From: Streptomyces zaomyceticus
GTDB taxonomy: Bacteria; Actinomycetota; Actinomycetes; Streptomycetales; Streptomycetaceae
Direction: 5' to 3'
Length of the DNA stretch: 64,000 nucleotides
Assembly (NCBI RefSeq): GCF_014656215.1
Contig: NZ_BNBZ01000021.1
Location: 62,001-126,000 of the forward strand
Shown: one piece after another, positions 1 through 8,740 of the stretch
How positions within the stretch are numbered: the first letter of the stretch is position 1
Layout of the letters: the number at the start of each line of letters is the position of its first letter
The notes under the pieces: generated by a model
What the model was told of the DNA's origin: nothing
Databases searched by the model: none
The model's input: the letters and a program-made list of their open reading frames with translations, nothing else
Translations under genes and position numbers: made by a program

Positions 1-1826
1 TTGATCGTGTCGGTCAGGGTGACCTGGTTGCCCTTGGTGTCCTCGCCGAAGAGGCCGACGGCGGTGACGAGTTCGGGGGTGTAGCCCACGAACCAGGCGG
101 AACGGTTGTTCTCGGAGGTGCCGGTCTTGCCCGCGGCCTCGTAGTCACCGGCGGCGCGGAAGCCGGAACCGTTCTGCACGACGCCGGTCATGGCCTTGGT
201 GACGGTGTCGGCGGCCTCGCGGCTGATGACCTGCTCGCCGGTCCCCTTGGCGGGGGAGACCGTACGGTCCCGGTGGGCGGCGGCCTTCACGAGGGTCGGG
301 GTGACCTTCTTGCCGTGGTTGTCGAGGGTCGCGTAGACACCGGCCATGTCCATGGTGGAGGCGCCCATGGTGCCGAGGGACATGGCGGGGGTCTGGCCGA
401 AGTCCGCGCCGTCCTTCATGCCGAGGTCCAGGGCGGTCTTCTTGGTCTTGGCGGCGCCGACGTCCACGATCATCTGGGCGTAGACGGAGTTGATGGAGCT
501 GTTGGTGGCCTTCTGCACGGTCACGGGGCCGTAGCTGCGGTTGTCCTCGTTCTCGGGCGAGAAGGGAATGTCGCTGCCGACGACCTTGCGCTTGCTGGTG
601 CCGTCGTAGACCGTGCCGAGGCCGATCTGCCGTCCGTCCTGGGTGACCGTGCGGTTGTCGAGCGCGGAGGCGAGGACGATCGGCTTGAAGGTGGAGGCGG
701 GCTGGTAGTCGCGGCGGGTGGCGTTGGACATCCAGTGCTCGGTGGCGCCGACGCCGCCGTACATCGCGACGACCGCGCCGGTCTTCGGGTCGACGGAGGT
801 GGCGCCGGCCTGGACGGTGGCGTCCTTCTTGTCGCCCTTGCGGTCGAGCTTGGCCTCCAGCTGCCGGTCGACGGCCTTGACGAGGTCCTTCTGCCGCTTC
901 TCGTCGATGTTGAGGGTGATCGTCCAGCCGCCGGCCTTGATGTCCTCCTCGCTGATGCCCTGGCGCATCAGCTCCTGGTTGGCGGCCTCGACGATGTAGC
1001 CGGTCTGGCCCTCCATGCCGGGGGCGGGCTTCGGCTTGTGCGGAACGGGGAACTTCATCGCGGCGCGCTCGTCGGCCGGCAGCCAGCCCTCGCCGACCAT
1101 GTTGTCGAGGACGTAGTTCCAGCGCTCCTCGACGAGCTTGCGGCCGGTGGCGCTCGCGGAGGTCCAGTCGTACTGGTTGGGCGCCTGGAGCAGCGAGGCG
1201 AGGTAGGCGCCCTGGGCGGTGGTCAGCCGGGTGGCGTCGACGCCGTAGTACGAGCGGGCGGCGGCCTGGATGCCGTAGGCGCTGCGCCCGTAGTAGCTGG
1301 TGTTCATGTACCCGGCGAGGATGTCGCTCTTGCTCATCTGCCGGTCGACCTTGATGGCGATGACCATTTCCTTGAGCTTGCGCGTCGCGGTCTGGTCCTG
1401 GCTCAGGTAGAAGTTCTTGACGTACTGCTGGGTGATGGTCGAACCACCCTGCTTGCCCTTGCCGGTGACGGTGGACCAGGCGGCGCGCGTGGTGCCCTTG
1501 ATGTCGACGCCGTTGTCCTTGTAGAAGCTCTTGTTCTCCGCGGCGACGAAGGCCTTCTGGACCTGCGCGGGGATCTTCTCCAGGCCGACGATCTCACGGT
1601 TGATCTTGCCGGTGCGGGCGAGGATCTTGCCGTTGGAGTACTTGTAGATGTTGCTCTGCATGGTCGCCTCGGCGTTGGCCGTCGGCACCGGGACCATGAC
1701 GTAGACGACGTACAGGGCGCCCATGGCGAGCAGGCAGCACACGAAGAAGGTGCCCAGGAGCTTCTTCCAGGAGAAGAAGCGGCGCAGGCCGCGTTTCTTC
1801 GCCTTGCTCTTGTCCGGTCGGCCCAT
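1..1826 (-). CDS. Class A penicillin-binding protein (transglycosylase/transpeptidase), C-terminus cut off by the window
   Basis: Bifunctional enzyme that polymerises glycan strands and cross-links peptidoglycan outside the membrane. Translating from the ATG at 1826 gives a basic cytoplasmic start, one membrane helix (about residues 24-45), a GT51 domain with the AAENKSFY glutamate (E97) and the GGSTITQQY motif, then a transpeptidase domain with PASTFK (Ser378), an SxN-type SSIN and a KTGTSEN box. About 608 residues are present and the frame is open to base 1, so the C-terminus is missing. It is divergent from the PadR operon across a 284-bp gap. The start is supported by AGGA a few bases upstream. 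Confident in family; the exact paralogue is not resolved. Confidence 0.93.
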   Translation of the reverse strand, partial: MGRPDKSKAKKRGLRRFFSWKKLLGTFFVCCLLAMGALYVVYVMVPVPTANAEATMQSNIYKYSNGKILARTGKINREIVGLEKIPAQVQKAFVAAENKSFYKDNGVDIKGTTRAAWSTVTGKGKQGGSTITQQYVKNFYLSQDQTATRKLKEMVIAIKVDRQMSKSDILAGYMNTSYYGRSAYGIQAAARSYYGVDATRLTTAQGAYLASLLQAPNQYDWTSASATGRKLVEERWNYVLDNMVGEGWLPADERAAMKFPVPHKPKPAPGMEGQTGYIVEAANQELMRQGISEEDIKAGGWTITLNIDEKRQKDLVKAVDRQLEAKLDRKGDKKDATVQAGATSVDPKTGAVVAMYGGVGATEHWMSNATRRDYQPASTFKPIVLASALDNRTVTQDGRQIGLGTVYDGTSKRKVVGSDIPFSPENEDNRSYGPVTVQKATNSSINSVYAQMIVDVGAAKTKKTALDLGMKDGADFGQTPAMSLGTMGASTMDMAGVYATLDNHGKKVTPTLVKAAAHRDRTVSPAKGTGEQVISREAADTVTKAMTGVVQNGSGFRAAGDYEAAGKTGTSENNRSAWFVGYTPELVTAVGLFGEDTKGNQVTLTDTI

Positions 1827-2095
1827 GTGTCCTGTCGCTCCGCTCGTCGTGTGTACCGGGCGTGCCTCGGTCCGTGTCCCGCCCGAGCCGGATCGGCTCA
1901 GCTAGCCAGCTAACACCGACGATGCAGACAAAGGACAACCGATCACGCCTTTTCCGGACGTGAGAATCAGCACCCATGCCCAGAGGAACCGACGCTCGGG
2001 CGGTACCGATGGTTGCGTGAAGGGTTCGTTCCACTTCTGGGCATCCGCCAGGCGCCTCACCGCCACCCCCGACCCGTCGCTATACATCGTGCGTA

Positions 2096-2108
2096 TACAC
2101 CCGGTGTA
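2096..2108. promoter_or_regulatory. Inverted repeat overlapping the padR promoter, candidate autoregulatory operator
   Basis: TACACC-C-GGTGTA is a perfect 6-bp inverted repeat ending 2 bases before the GTG start at 2111. A TATACAT run (2081-2087) and GTATAC (2093-2098) are possible -10 elements. PadR regulators usually repress their own operon by binding dyads of this kind near the start site. No Shine-Dalgarno sequence is visible, so the mRNA may be leaderless. Operator function is inferred from position. Confidence 0.5.
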
Positions 2109-2110
2109 CA

Positions 2111-2644
2111 GTGACGCCCATGTCCATCGGTCACACCCTCCTGGGACTCCTGGAGTCCGGCCCGCGCCACGGCTACGACCTCAAGCGCGCCTTCGACGAG
2201 AAGTTCGGCCACGACCGGCCGCTGCACTACGGCCAGGTCTACTCGACCATGTCCCGGCTCCTGAAGAACGGCCTCGTCGTCGTCGACGGCATCGAGGCGG
2301 GCGGCGGCCCGGAGCGGAAGCGGTACGCCATCACCGACGCCGGCATCACCGACGTCGCCCAGTGGCTCGCCACCCCCGAGAAGCCCGAGCCGTACCTCCA
2401 GTCCACGCTCTACACCAAGGTCGTCCTGGCGCTGCTCACCGGCCGCGGAGCCGCCGATCTGCTCGACACCCAGCGCGCCGAGCATCTGCGCCTGATGCGC
2501 GAGCTCACCCGGCGCAAGAAGGACGGCGACCTCGCCGACCAGCTCATCTGCGACCACGCCCTCTTCCATCTGGAGGCAGACCTGCGCTGGCTCGAGCTGA
2601 CCGCCGCCCGTCTCGACCGGCTCGCCGAGGAGATCCGCCGATGA
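2111..2644 (+). CDS. PadR-family transcriptional regulator
   Basis: 177-residue repressor with an N-terminal winged-helix domain (residues about 5-80, including GHTLLGLLESGPRHGYDLK and YGQVYSTMSRL) and a C-terminal helical PadR dimerisation domain, typical in length for two-domain PadR proteins. The start is GTG 2111; an in-frame ATG at 2120 is an alternative and neither has a clear ribosome site. Its stop overlaps the next ATG (ATGA), so it is co-translated with the ABC ATPase and permease behind it. PadR proteins next to such transporters commonly respond to toxic compounds or envelope stress; the ligand here is unknown. Confidence 0.9.
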   Translation: MTPMSIGHTLLGLLESGPRHGYDLKRAFDEKFGHDRPLHYGQVYSTMSRLLKNGLVVVDGIEAGGGPERKRYAITDAGITDVAQWLATPEKPEPYLQSTLYTKVVLALLTGRGAADLLDTQRAEHLRLMRELTRRKKDGDLADQLICDHALFHLEADLRWLELTAARLDRLAEEIRR

Positions 2645-3324
2645 GTCACGCCCCCCTCCTGAAGGCCACCGGCCTCGACAAGGCCTACGGGCCGACCCCC
2701 GCACTCGCCGGCGCCTCGTTCGCGCTGCGGGCCGGCGAGGTCGTCGCCGTCATGGGCCCCTCCGGCTCCGGCAAGTCCACGCTGCTGCACTGCCTCGCCG
2801 GGATCGTGCGCCCCGACGCGGGCACCATCACCTACGACGGACGCGAGCTCACCGCGCTCTCCGACACCGCGCGCAGCTCCCTGCGCCGTACCGACTTCGG
2901 GTTCGTCTTCCAGTTCGGCCAGCTCGTCCCCGAGCTGACCTGCGTCGAGAACGTCGCCCTCCCGCTCCGCCTCAACGGCGAGAAGCGGAAGGCCGCCGAG
3001 GCCAGGGCCGTCGAGTGGCTGGCGCGGCTCGAGGTCGACGACACCGCCGCCAAGCGCCCCGGCGAGATATCCGGCGGCCAGGGTCAGCGCGTCGCCGTCG
3101 CCCGCGCGCTCGTCACCGCCCCGCGGGTGATCTTCGCCGACGAGCCGACCGGCGCCCTCGACTCCCTCAACGGCGAGCGCGTCATGCGGCTGCTCACGGA
3201 CGCCTCACGGGACACCGGCGCCGCCGTCGTCCTCGTCACCCACGAGGCCCGTGTCGCCGCCTACTCGGACCGCGAGATCGTCGTACGGGACGGTGCCGTA
3301 CGGGACGCGGAGTGGGTGGCATGA
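2641..3324 (+). CDS. ABC transporter ATP-binding protein, MacB/LolD type
   Basis: 227-residue ATPase that would power the FtsX-type permease encoded next. Visible motifs are Walker A GPSGSGKST (about residues 39-47), Q-loop region VFQFGQL, a signature reading ISGGQGQR in place of LSGGQ, Walker B VIFADEPTGALD and the switch histidine in VLVTHEA. The ATG at 2641 overlaps the padR stop by 4 bases, and its own stop overlaps the permease ATG (ATGA), which fixes both starts and indicates translational coupling. An upstream in-frame extension exists but runs through padR and is not credible. Substrate unknown: lipophilic drug, peptide or lipoprotein export are family options. Confidence 0.93.
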   Translation: MSHAPLLKATGLDKAYGPTPALAGASFALRAGEVVAVMGPSGSGKSTLLHCLAGIVRPDAGTITYDGRELTALSDTARSSLRRTDFGFVFQFGQLVPELTCVENVALPLRLNGEKRKAAEARAVEWLARLEVDDTAAKRPGEISGGQGQRVAVARALVTAPRVIFADEPTGALDSLNGERVMRLLTDASRDTGAAVVLVTHEARVAAYSDREIVVRDGAVRDAEWVA

Positions 3325-5693
3325 CGCTCCGCACCTGGGTCCGCGACCTGGCGCTCGGCGCCCGGTTCGCGGTCACCGGCGGCCGCACCGGCCGGCTCCG
3401 CACCCTCCTGACCGCGACCGGCGTCGGCCTCGGGGTGACCCTGCTCCTGCTCGCCGCGGCCCTGCCGAACATGCTCTTCCAGCGGGAGGTACGGGAGTCC
3501 CTCCGCGCCGTCGACGGCTCCGAGTCGATCGACTCCCCCCGGCCCGACTCCTTTCTCCACCTCGGACGGGCCACGGACTACCGGGGCGACGTCGTCAGCG
3601 GCCTCCTCCTGCGGCCCGAGGGCGACAGGCCCACGGTCCCCCCGGGCGCGAAGGCGTTCCCCGCGCGCGGCGAGATGCTGGTCTCGCCCGCGCTCCGCGA
3701 GCTGCTCGACTCCCCCGACGGCGACCTGCTCGCGAAGCGGCTCCCCTACAAGGTCGCCGGGACGATCGGCGAGGCCGGACTCATCGGCCCGGCCGAGCTG
3801 CGGTACGTCGCCCACGTCGGCTTCCTCACCACCGACAACTTCGACGGGCGCGGTGTGCGCTACGGCTGGTCGGTGCCGGAGGAACCGATGAACGCCTTCC
3901 TGATCCTCCTCGTCCTCGTGGCGTCCGTCGTCCTGCTCGTCCCGGTACTGGTCTTCATCGCGACCGCCGTCCGCTTCGGCGGCGAGCAGCGCGACCGGCG
4001 GCTCGCCGCGCTGCGGCTCGTCGGCGCCGACACGGCCATGACCCGTCGGATCGCGGCCGGTGAGTCCCTCGCCGGCGCGCTGCTCGGGCTCCTGGTGGGA
4101 CTCGGACTCTTCGCCGTGGCACGTGAGTTCGCCGGCACCTTCACCATCTGGGACGTCAACGCCTACCCCTCCGACGTCGTGCCGATGCCCGCGCTCGCCG
4201 TGCTCGTCCTCGTCACGGTGCCGGTCGCCTCGGTCGTCGTCAGCCTCTTCGCACTGCGCGGGGTGGTGATCGAACCGCTCGGGGTGGTCAGGACCTCCAC
4301 CCCGCGCCGCCGCAGGGTGTGGTGGCGGCTGCTGCTCACGGCCGCCGGGGTCGCGCTGCTCGCCCCCGTGATCGGCGGCATCGAGCTGAGCCAGACCGGG
4401 ATCGACAGCACGCAGATCGGCGTCGGTGTCGCGCTCGCCCTCGTGGGCCTCACCACCCTGCTGCCCTGGCTCGTGGAAGCGGTGGTGAAGCGCCTGCACG
4501 CGGGTCCCGTGGCCTGGCAGCTCGCGGTCCGCAGGCTCCAGCTGAGCAGTGGGACGGCGGCCCGCGCGGTCAGCGGCATCGTCGTCGCGGCGACCGGGGC
4601 GATCGCGCTCCAGATGCTCTTCCAGGCAATGGAGAGCGACTTCACCCAGGGCACGGGCGCGGACTCGTCCCGCGCCCAGATCGCGATCGGCACCCACGCG
4701 AAGGACGGCGACGAGGCCCGCGCGATGATCGGCCGCTTCGAACGCACCGAGGGCGTCGGCGACGTGATCGGCGTGGTCTCGTCGAGCGTGTGGCGGCCGG
4801 GTCCCCTGAAGAAGGGCGAGGAGTTCGCCCCGATGGCCCCGATCAGGGTCGGCGACTGCGCCTCCCTCGCCGAGTTCGCCACCCTGCCCTCCTGCCGCGA
4901 GGGCGACGTCTTCGTCCTCCTCACGCACGGCGCGCAGGGCGCACCCCCGGACAGCTGGGTCACCCGGACCGCCCGGCCGGGCGTCACGGTCGCGCTGGGC
5001 GACCCGCACCCGCACCCGGACGCCCCCGAGAGCCGCCGGAAGGGCCCCCCGCCCGAGTGGCGCATCCCCGCCGGCGCCCGGTTCGTGGACTCGCGCCCGG
5101 ACCCGACCGGCATGTACGAGTACGGGGTCCTCGCCACCCCGTCCGCGATCGGTGCGGCCCGGCTCGACACGCCCGACGCGACGGCGATGGTCCGGCTCGA
5201 CCCGGCCGTGCCGGACGCCGCCGAGCACGTACGGAACACGGCGGCGGACATCGATCCGACGGCCTGGGTCCGCACGCTCGAGGACACCCAGCAGGACGCC
5301 CAGTTCAGCAGCGTCCGCACCGGCATCCTGGTCGGCTCCACCCTGACGATGCTCCTGGTGGCGGCTTCGCTGCTGGTGACGACCCTGGAGCAGCTCAGGG
5401 ACCGCAAGCGGCTGCTCTCCTCGCTCGTCGCCTTCGGCACCCGGCGCTCCACCCTGAGCTGGTCGGTGCTGTGGCAGACGGCGGTGCCGATGCTCCTCGG
5501 GCTCGGGCTGGCCGTGCTGGGCGGGCTCGGTCTCGGATTCGTCCTGCTGTCGATGACCGCGCAGCGGGTCCGGGACTGGTGGGTCTTCCTGCCGGTCACC
5601 GGAATCGGACTCGCGCTGATCGCGGCGGTCACGCTGCTGAGCATGCCGCTGCTGTGGCGGCTGATGCGTGCGGACGGGCTGCGCACCGAGTAA
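3321..5693 (+). CDS. FtsX-like ABC transporter permease
   Basis: 790-residue membrane protein. It has an N-terminal membrane helix at about residues 28-50, a large extracytoplasmic loop, a first group of helices at about residues 190-320, a second unit from about 340 with another helix near 430, a long second extracytoplasmic region, and three C-terminal helices. That is the duplicated FtsX arrangement of MacB-like exporters. The start is the ATG overlapping the ATPase stop. With padR and the ATPase it forms a three-gene operon closed by the hairpin at 5753-5796. It would act in the cytoplasmic membrane; the exported substrate cannot be read from sequence. Confidence 0.9.
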   Translation: MTLRTWVRDLALGARFAVTGGRTGRLRTLLTATGVGLGVTLLLLAAALPNMLFQREVRESLRAVDGSESIDSPRPDSFLHLGRATDYRGDVVSGLLLRPEGDRPTVPPGAKAFPARGEMLVSPALRELLDSPDGDLLAKRLPYKVAGTIGEAGLIGPAELRYVAHVGFLTTDNFDGRGVRYGWSVPEEPMNAFLILLVLVASVVLLVPVLVFIATAVRFGGEQRDRRLAALRLVGADTAMTRRIAAGESLAGALLGLLVGLGLFAVAREFAGTFTIWDVNAYPSDVVPMPALAVLVLVTVPVASVVVSLFALRGVVIEPLGVVRTSTPRRRRVWWRLLLTAAGVALLAPVIGGIELSQTGIDSTQIGVGVALALVGLTTLLPWLVEAVVKRLHAGPVAWQLAVRRLQLSSGTAARAVSGIVVAATGAIALQMLFQAMESDFTQGTGADSSRAQIAIGTHAKDGDEARAMIGRFERTEGVGDVIGVVSSSVWRPGPLKKGEEFAPMAPIRVGDCASLAEFATLPSCREGDVFVLLTHGAQGAPPDSWVTRTARPGVTVALGDPHPHPDAPESRRKGPPPEWRIPAGARFVDSRPDPTGMYEYGVLATPSAIGAARLDTPDATAMVRLDPAVPDAAEHVRNTAADIDPTAWVRTLEDTQQDAQFSSVRTGILVGSTLTMLLVAASLLVTTLEQLRDRKRLLSSLVAFGTRRSTLSWSVLWQTAVPMLLGLGLAVLGGLGLGFVLLSMTAQRVRDWWVFLPVTGIGLALIAAVTLLSMPLLWRLMRADGLRTE

Positions 5694-5710
5694 CCCTGCG
5701 CCCGCACGTA

Positions 5711-5755
5711 CGAAATACGGGCGGACGAAATACGGGCGGGCGAAATACGGGCGGG
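5711..5755. repeat. Three tandem 15-bp repeats after the ABC permease
   Basis: The unit CGAAATACGGGCGGG occurs at 5711-5725 (last base A), 5726-5740 and 5741-5755. The array lies just downstream of the permease stop and runs into the terminator hairpin. It looks like local slippage; no function is evident. Confidence 0.85.
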
Positions 5756-5796
5756 CGCGGGTTCCTGGGACCGGGGGGTTTCAGGAACCCGCGCCC
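5753..5796. terminator. Bidirectional terminator hairpin between the ABC operon and oxyR
   Basis: A perfect 15-bp stem (5753-5767 paired with 5782-5796) around a 14-base loop. The oxyR stop codon at 5781-5783 lies at the loop/right-arm junction, so the hairpin serves both convergent genes. No long T-run follows, as usual in Streptomyces. Confidence 0.8.
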
Positions 5797-6755
5797 AGCA
5801 CCCGTACCGGAAGGTCCCGCATCGCACCCCTGAGGGCCTCCGCCAGTTCCTCGAACTCGGCGTAGCGGGCGGCGCCCGCCCGCGTCGCGAGGGCGATCCG
5901 CCGGGCGGGGGCCGGTTCGGCGAACAGCCCGGTCCACAGGGCGTTGTTGCGGGCGGTCTCGACCGTGACGGCGGTGCGCGGCAGCAGGGTCACCCCGAGA
6001 CCGCCGGCCACCAGCTGGACCAGGGTGGCGAGTCCCGCCGCGGTGGTGGTGACCTCGGCGCCGTCCGTCCGCCCGGCCTCGCGGCAGATGTCGAGGGCCT
6101 GGTCGCGCAGGCAGTGGCCCTCGTCGAGGAGCAGCAGCCGCAGCTCCTTGAGTGCCTCGCGGGGGATGTCGTCCCGCCCCGCCAGCGGATGCCCCTCGGG
6201 GGTGACGAGGACGAAGTCCTCGTCGAAGAGGGGAAGTTCGGTGACGCCGGGCACTCCGAGCGGTACGGCGAGCAGCAGCAGGTCCAGCCGCCCGGCGGTG
6301 AGCCCCTCCAGGAGCGAGGAGGTCTGCTCCTCGTGGACCTGCAGGTCGAGGTCCGGGTAGCGGCGGTGGATCAGGCGCAGGACCGTCGGCAGCAGATAGG
6401 GGGCGACGGTCGGGATGACGCCGAGCCGGAGGGCGCCGGTGAAGGGGGCCCGGGCCGCCTCCGCCTCCTCCATGAGCTCCGCGACCGCGTCGAGGACCGC
6501 ACGCGCGCGCGCCGCGAGCCGCTCCCCGGCGGGCGAGAGCAGCACCTTTCTCGTCGTACGCTCAAGGAGCTGGGCACCGAGTGCCTCTTCGAGCGCCGAA
6601 ACCGCGCCCGAGAGCGCGGGCTGGCTCATGCCGATGGAGGCCGCCGCATCGCGGAAGTGCAGATGCTCGGCGACCGCCACGAACGCTCTGAGCTGGGAGA
6701 GACTCGGCTGCTTTCCTCGGTTCGGGCCGTGCGGGGGACTGTACGGGGACGCCAC
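5781..6755 (-). CDS. oxyR: LysR-family peroxide sensor OxyR
   Basis: 324-residue regulator that senses hydrogen peroxide and activates the divergent ahpC-ahpD genes. Residues about 15-75 form the LysR winged helix (QLRAFVAVAEHLHF). The C-terminal domain keeps the redox pair in GHCLRDQALDIC (Cys215 and Cys224, eight residues between), the spacing that forms the disulfide in E. coli OxyR. The GTG at 6755 is chosen because GAAGGTGG stands 6 bases before it and homology begins just after; a longer in-frame ATG at 6857 would extend across the ahpC promoter. It shares a 134-bp regulatory gap with ahpC. Confidence 0.95.
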   Translation of the reverse strand: MASPYSPPHGPNRGKQPSLSQLRAFVAVAEHLHFRDAAASIGMSQPALSGAVSALEEALGAQLLERTTRKVLLSPAGERLAARARAVLDAVAELMEEAEAARAPFTGALRLGVIPTVAPYLLPTVLRLIHRRYPDLDLQVHEEQTSSLLEGLTAGRLDLLLLAVPLGVPGVTELPLFDEDFVLVTPEGHPLAGRDDIPREALKELRLLLLDEGHCLRDQALDICREAGRTDGAEVTTTAAGLATLVQLVAGGLGVTLLPRTAVTVETARNNALWTGLFAEPAPARRIALATRAGAARYAEFEELAEALRGAMRDLPVRVLGAGS

Positions 6756-6889
6756 TGATAACCACCTTCGATCAACACGACCCACTCTAGCTATTTCACT
6801 GATCAATGCACTCCGTGCCATGCTGTGACCACGTCCAACCCCCACGGAAGACCCCAAAAGGGACCCTTCCTGCTTCGCAAGGAGAGCGC
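6756..6889. promoter_or_regulatory. Divergent oxyR-ahpC control region
   Basis: The 134-bp gap between oxyR and ahpC is AT-rich for this genome (around CTAGCTATTTCACTGATCAA at 6787-6806). In Streptomyces OxyR binds this interval and controls both directions. Individual LysR half-sites cannot be fixed with certainty by eye. The ahpC ribosome site AAGGAG lies at 6879-6884. Confidence 0.6.
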
Positions 6890-7444
6890 GTGCTCACTGT
6901 CGGTGACAAGTTCCCCACCTACGACCTGACCGCCTGCGTGTCGCTGGAGAGCGGCAAGGAGTTCGAGCAGATCGACCACAAGGCCTACGAGGGCAAGTGG
7001 CGCGTGGTGTTCTTCTGGCCGAAGGACTTCACCTTCGTCTGCCCCACCGAGATCGCCGCGTTCGGCAAGCTGAACGACGAGTTCGCGGACCGCGACGCCC
7101 AGATCCTCGGCGTCTCCGGCGACTCCGAGTTCGTGCACCACGCCTGGCGCAAGGACCACGCCGACCTGCGTGACCTGCCCTTCCCGATGCTGGCCGACTC
7201 CAAGCACGAGCTCATGAGCGACTGCGGCGTGCGCGGCGCCGACGGCTTCGCCCAGCGTGCCGTCTTCATCGTGGACCCGAACAACGAGATCCAGTTCACC
7301 ATGGTGACCGCCGGCTCCGTCGGCCGGAACCCCAAGGAGGTCCTGCGGGTGCTGGACGCCCTGCAGACCGACGAGCTGTGCCCGTGCAACTGGAACAAGG
7401 GCGAGGGCACCCTCGACGCCGCCGCGCTCCTGTCGGGCGAGTGA
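6890..7444 (+). CDS. ahpC: Alkyl hydroperoxide reductase AhpC (peroxiredoxin)
   Basis: 184-residue typical 2-Cys peroxiredoxin that reduces hydrogen peroxide and organic peroxides in the cytoplasm. The peroxidatic cysteine is Cys51 in FTFVCPTE; the C-terminal DELCPCNW carries Cys164 and Cys166 for resolution, the actinobacterial pattern in which AhpD supplies electrons. The start is GTG 6890, five bases after AAGGAG; the in-frame ATG at 6806 would lie within the OxyR-controlled promoter. It is followed 6 bases later by ahpD and divergent from oxyR, so peroxide induction is expected. Confidence 0.96.
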   Translation: MLTVGDKFPTYDLTACVSLESGKEFEQIDHKAYEGKWRVVFFWPKDFTFVCPTEIAAFGKLNDEFADRDAQILGVSGDSEFVHHAWRKDHADLRDLPFPMLADSKHELMSDCGVRGADGFAQRAVFIVDPNNEIQFTMVTAGSVGRNPKEVLRVLDALQTDELCPCNWNKGEGTLDAAALLSGE

Positions 7445-7450
7445 CCTGAC

Positions 7451-7990
7451 ATGGCTCTCGACGAACTGAAGTCCGCCATACCGGACTTCGCCAAGGACCT
7501 GAAGCTGAACCTCGGTTCGGTCATCGGCAACAGCGAGCTGCCGCAGCAGCAGCTCTGGGGCACCGTCCTGGCCTGCGCGATCGCCTCGCGCTCGCCGAAG
7601 GTCCTCAAGGAGCTGGAGCCCGAGGCACAGGCCAACCTGAAGCCCGAGGCGTACCAGGCGGCCAAGTCCGCCGCCGCGATCATGGCGATGAACAACGTCT
7701 TCTACCGGACCCGGCACCTGCTGTCGGACCCCGAGTACGGGACGATGCGCGCCGGTCTGCGGATGAACGTCATCGGCAACCCGGGCGTCGAGAAGGTCGA
7801 CTTCGAGCTGTGGTCGCTGGCCGTCTCCGCGATCAACGGCTGCGGCCAGTGCCTGGACTCGCACGAGCAGGTCCTGCGCCAGGCCGGTGTCGACCGCGCC
7901 ACGATCCAGGAGGCCGTGAAGATCGCCGCGGTGATCCAGGCGGTCGGCGTCACCCTCGACGCGGAAGCGGTGCTCGCCTCCGCCGAGTAG
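7451..7990 (+). CDS. ahpD: Alkyl hydroperoxidase AhpD
   Basis: 179-residue all-helical partner that re-reduces AhpC, normally through a lipoylated protein. The catalytic motif CGQCLDSH places Cys131, Cys134 and His138 as in characterised mycobacterial AhpD. Its ATG is 6 bases after the ahpC stop and the pair is closed by the strong hairpin at 8007-8039, giving a two-gene OxyR-controlled operon. Confidence 0.95.
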   Translation: MALDELKSAIPDFAKDLKLNLGSVIGNSELPQQQLWGTVLACAIASRSPKVLKELEPEAQANLKPEAYQAAKSAAAIMAMNNVFYRTRHLLSDPEYGTMRAGLRMNVIGNPGVEKVDFELWSLAVSAINGCGQCLDSHEQVLRQAGVDRATIQEAVKIAAVIQAVGVTLDAEAVLASAE

Positions 7991-8006
7991 GACGACGCGG
8001 TACGAG

Positions 8007-8039
8007 AAGGGCCCCGGGGCATCACGCCCCGGGGCCCTT
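8007..8039. terminator. Terminator of ahpCD
   Basis: A 14-bp perfect stem, AAGGGCCCCGGGGC paired with its complement, around the loop ATCAC, followed by TTTCGT. It lies between the convergent ahpD and the minus-strand gene ending at 8057 and may serve both. Confidence 0.88.
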
Positions 8040-8056
8040 TCGTGACCGTCGGCCCG

Positions 8057-8740
8057 TCACTTCTTGAGCGCCGCCATGAGGGCGAGCGCGTCCTGGGACA
8101 TCGGGACGTCGATCCCGGAGAGGTCGGGCTGCTCGACGGCGCCCTTGACCGGGTTCCCGCTCTCGTCGAAGGGAACCTGCCAGAACAGCTGGAACTGGAG
8201 CTCGGCCTGGCCGTCGAGGACCCAGAGCGTCCCGCCCTGCCCACTGGCGTCGTCGAACCAGGCCTGCTCGCCGATGCCGTCGATCTTCCGCAGGAGACCG
8301 GACTGCCGGGCCCTTGCCTCGAACTCGTGGGAGGGGTCGATCAGCTTGTGCAGCGTGTACTTCACCTCGACCGTCTGACCGGCCTCCTGCGGTCCGAAGG
8401 CGGCCGAGCAGGAGGACTCGCTGATCGCCGCCTCGTCCAGGAGGGCTCCGTAGCCGTCCACGTTCCGCTCGCCCAGGATCCCGCCCAGCGCCCTGAGCTT
8501 CGCGAGCTTGCAGAGTTCCTGCTCGGCCACGGTCACATAACCGCCGAGGTCGGGACCCGGCTCCTTCCGCTGCTCGTAGGCGTAGAGCCCCCCGCCCCAC
8601 ACCGCCGACGCCGCCACCGCGCCGCCGAGCGCCCACAGCCAGGGCCGGCGGGCCCGGGGCGGACGCGGGCCCTGCTCCTCCGTCAGCACCTCGGCCGTCT
8701 CGAACGTGGTCCCGCCCTCGAACTCCGGCTCCGAGATCAC
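8057..8740 (-). CDS. Membrane-anchored protein of unknown function
   Basis: 227 residues: an acidic cytoplasmic N-terminus, an RPRRPW-like basic stretch, one membrane helix (about residues 34-54, LWALGGAVAASAVWGGGLYAY), then an extracytoplasmic domain with two cysteines (in EQELCKLAK and SESSCSAAF) that could form a disulfide. No family recognised. The GTG at 8740 overlaps the stop of the upstream AI-2E permease (GTGA), so the two are translationally coupled and probably work together at the membrane. Confidence 0.75.
   Translation of the reverse strand: MISEPEFEGGTTFETAEVLTEEQGPRPPRARRPWLWALGGAVAASAVWGGGLYAYEQRKEPGPDLGGYVTVAEQELCKLAKLRALGGILGERNVDGYGALLDEAAISESSCSAAFGPQEAGQTVEVKYTLHKLIDPSHEFEARARQSGLLRKIDGIGEQAWFDDASGQGGTLWVLDGQAELQFQLFWQVPFDESGNPVKGAVEQPDLSGIDVPMSQDALALMAALKK

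Noticed and set aside
273..1913. Long open frame on the plus strand opposite the penicillin-binding protein gene
   Set aside because: Gly/Ala/Val/Asp/Leu-rich antisense translation typical of high-GC DNA; the minus strand has intact catalytic motifs in order.
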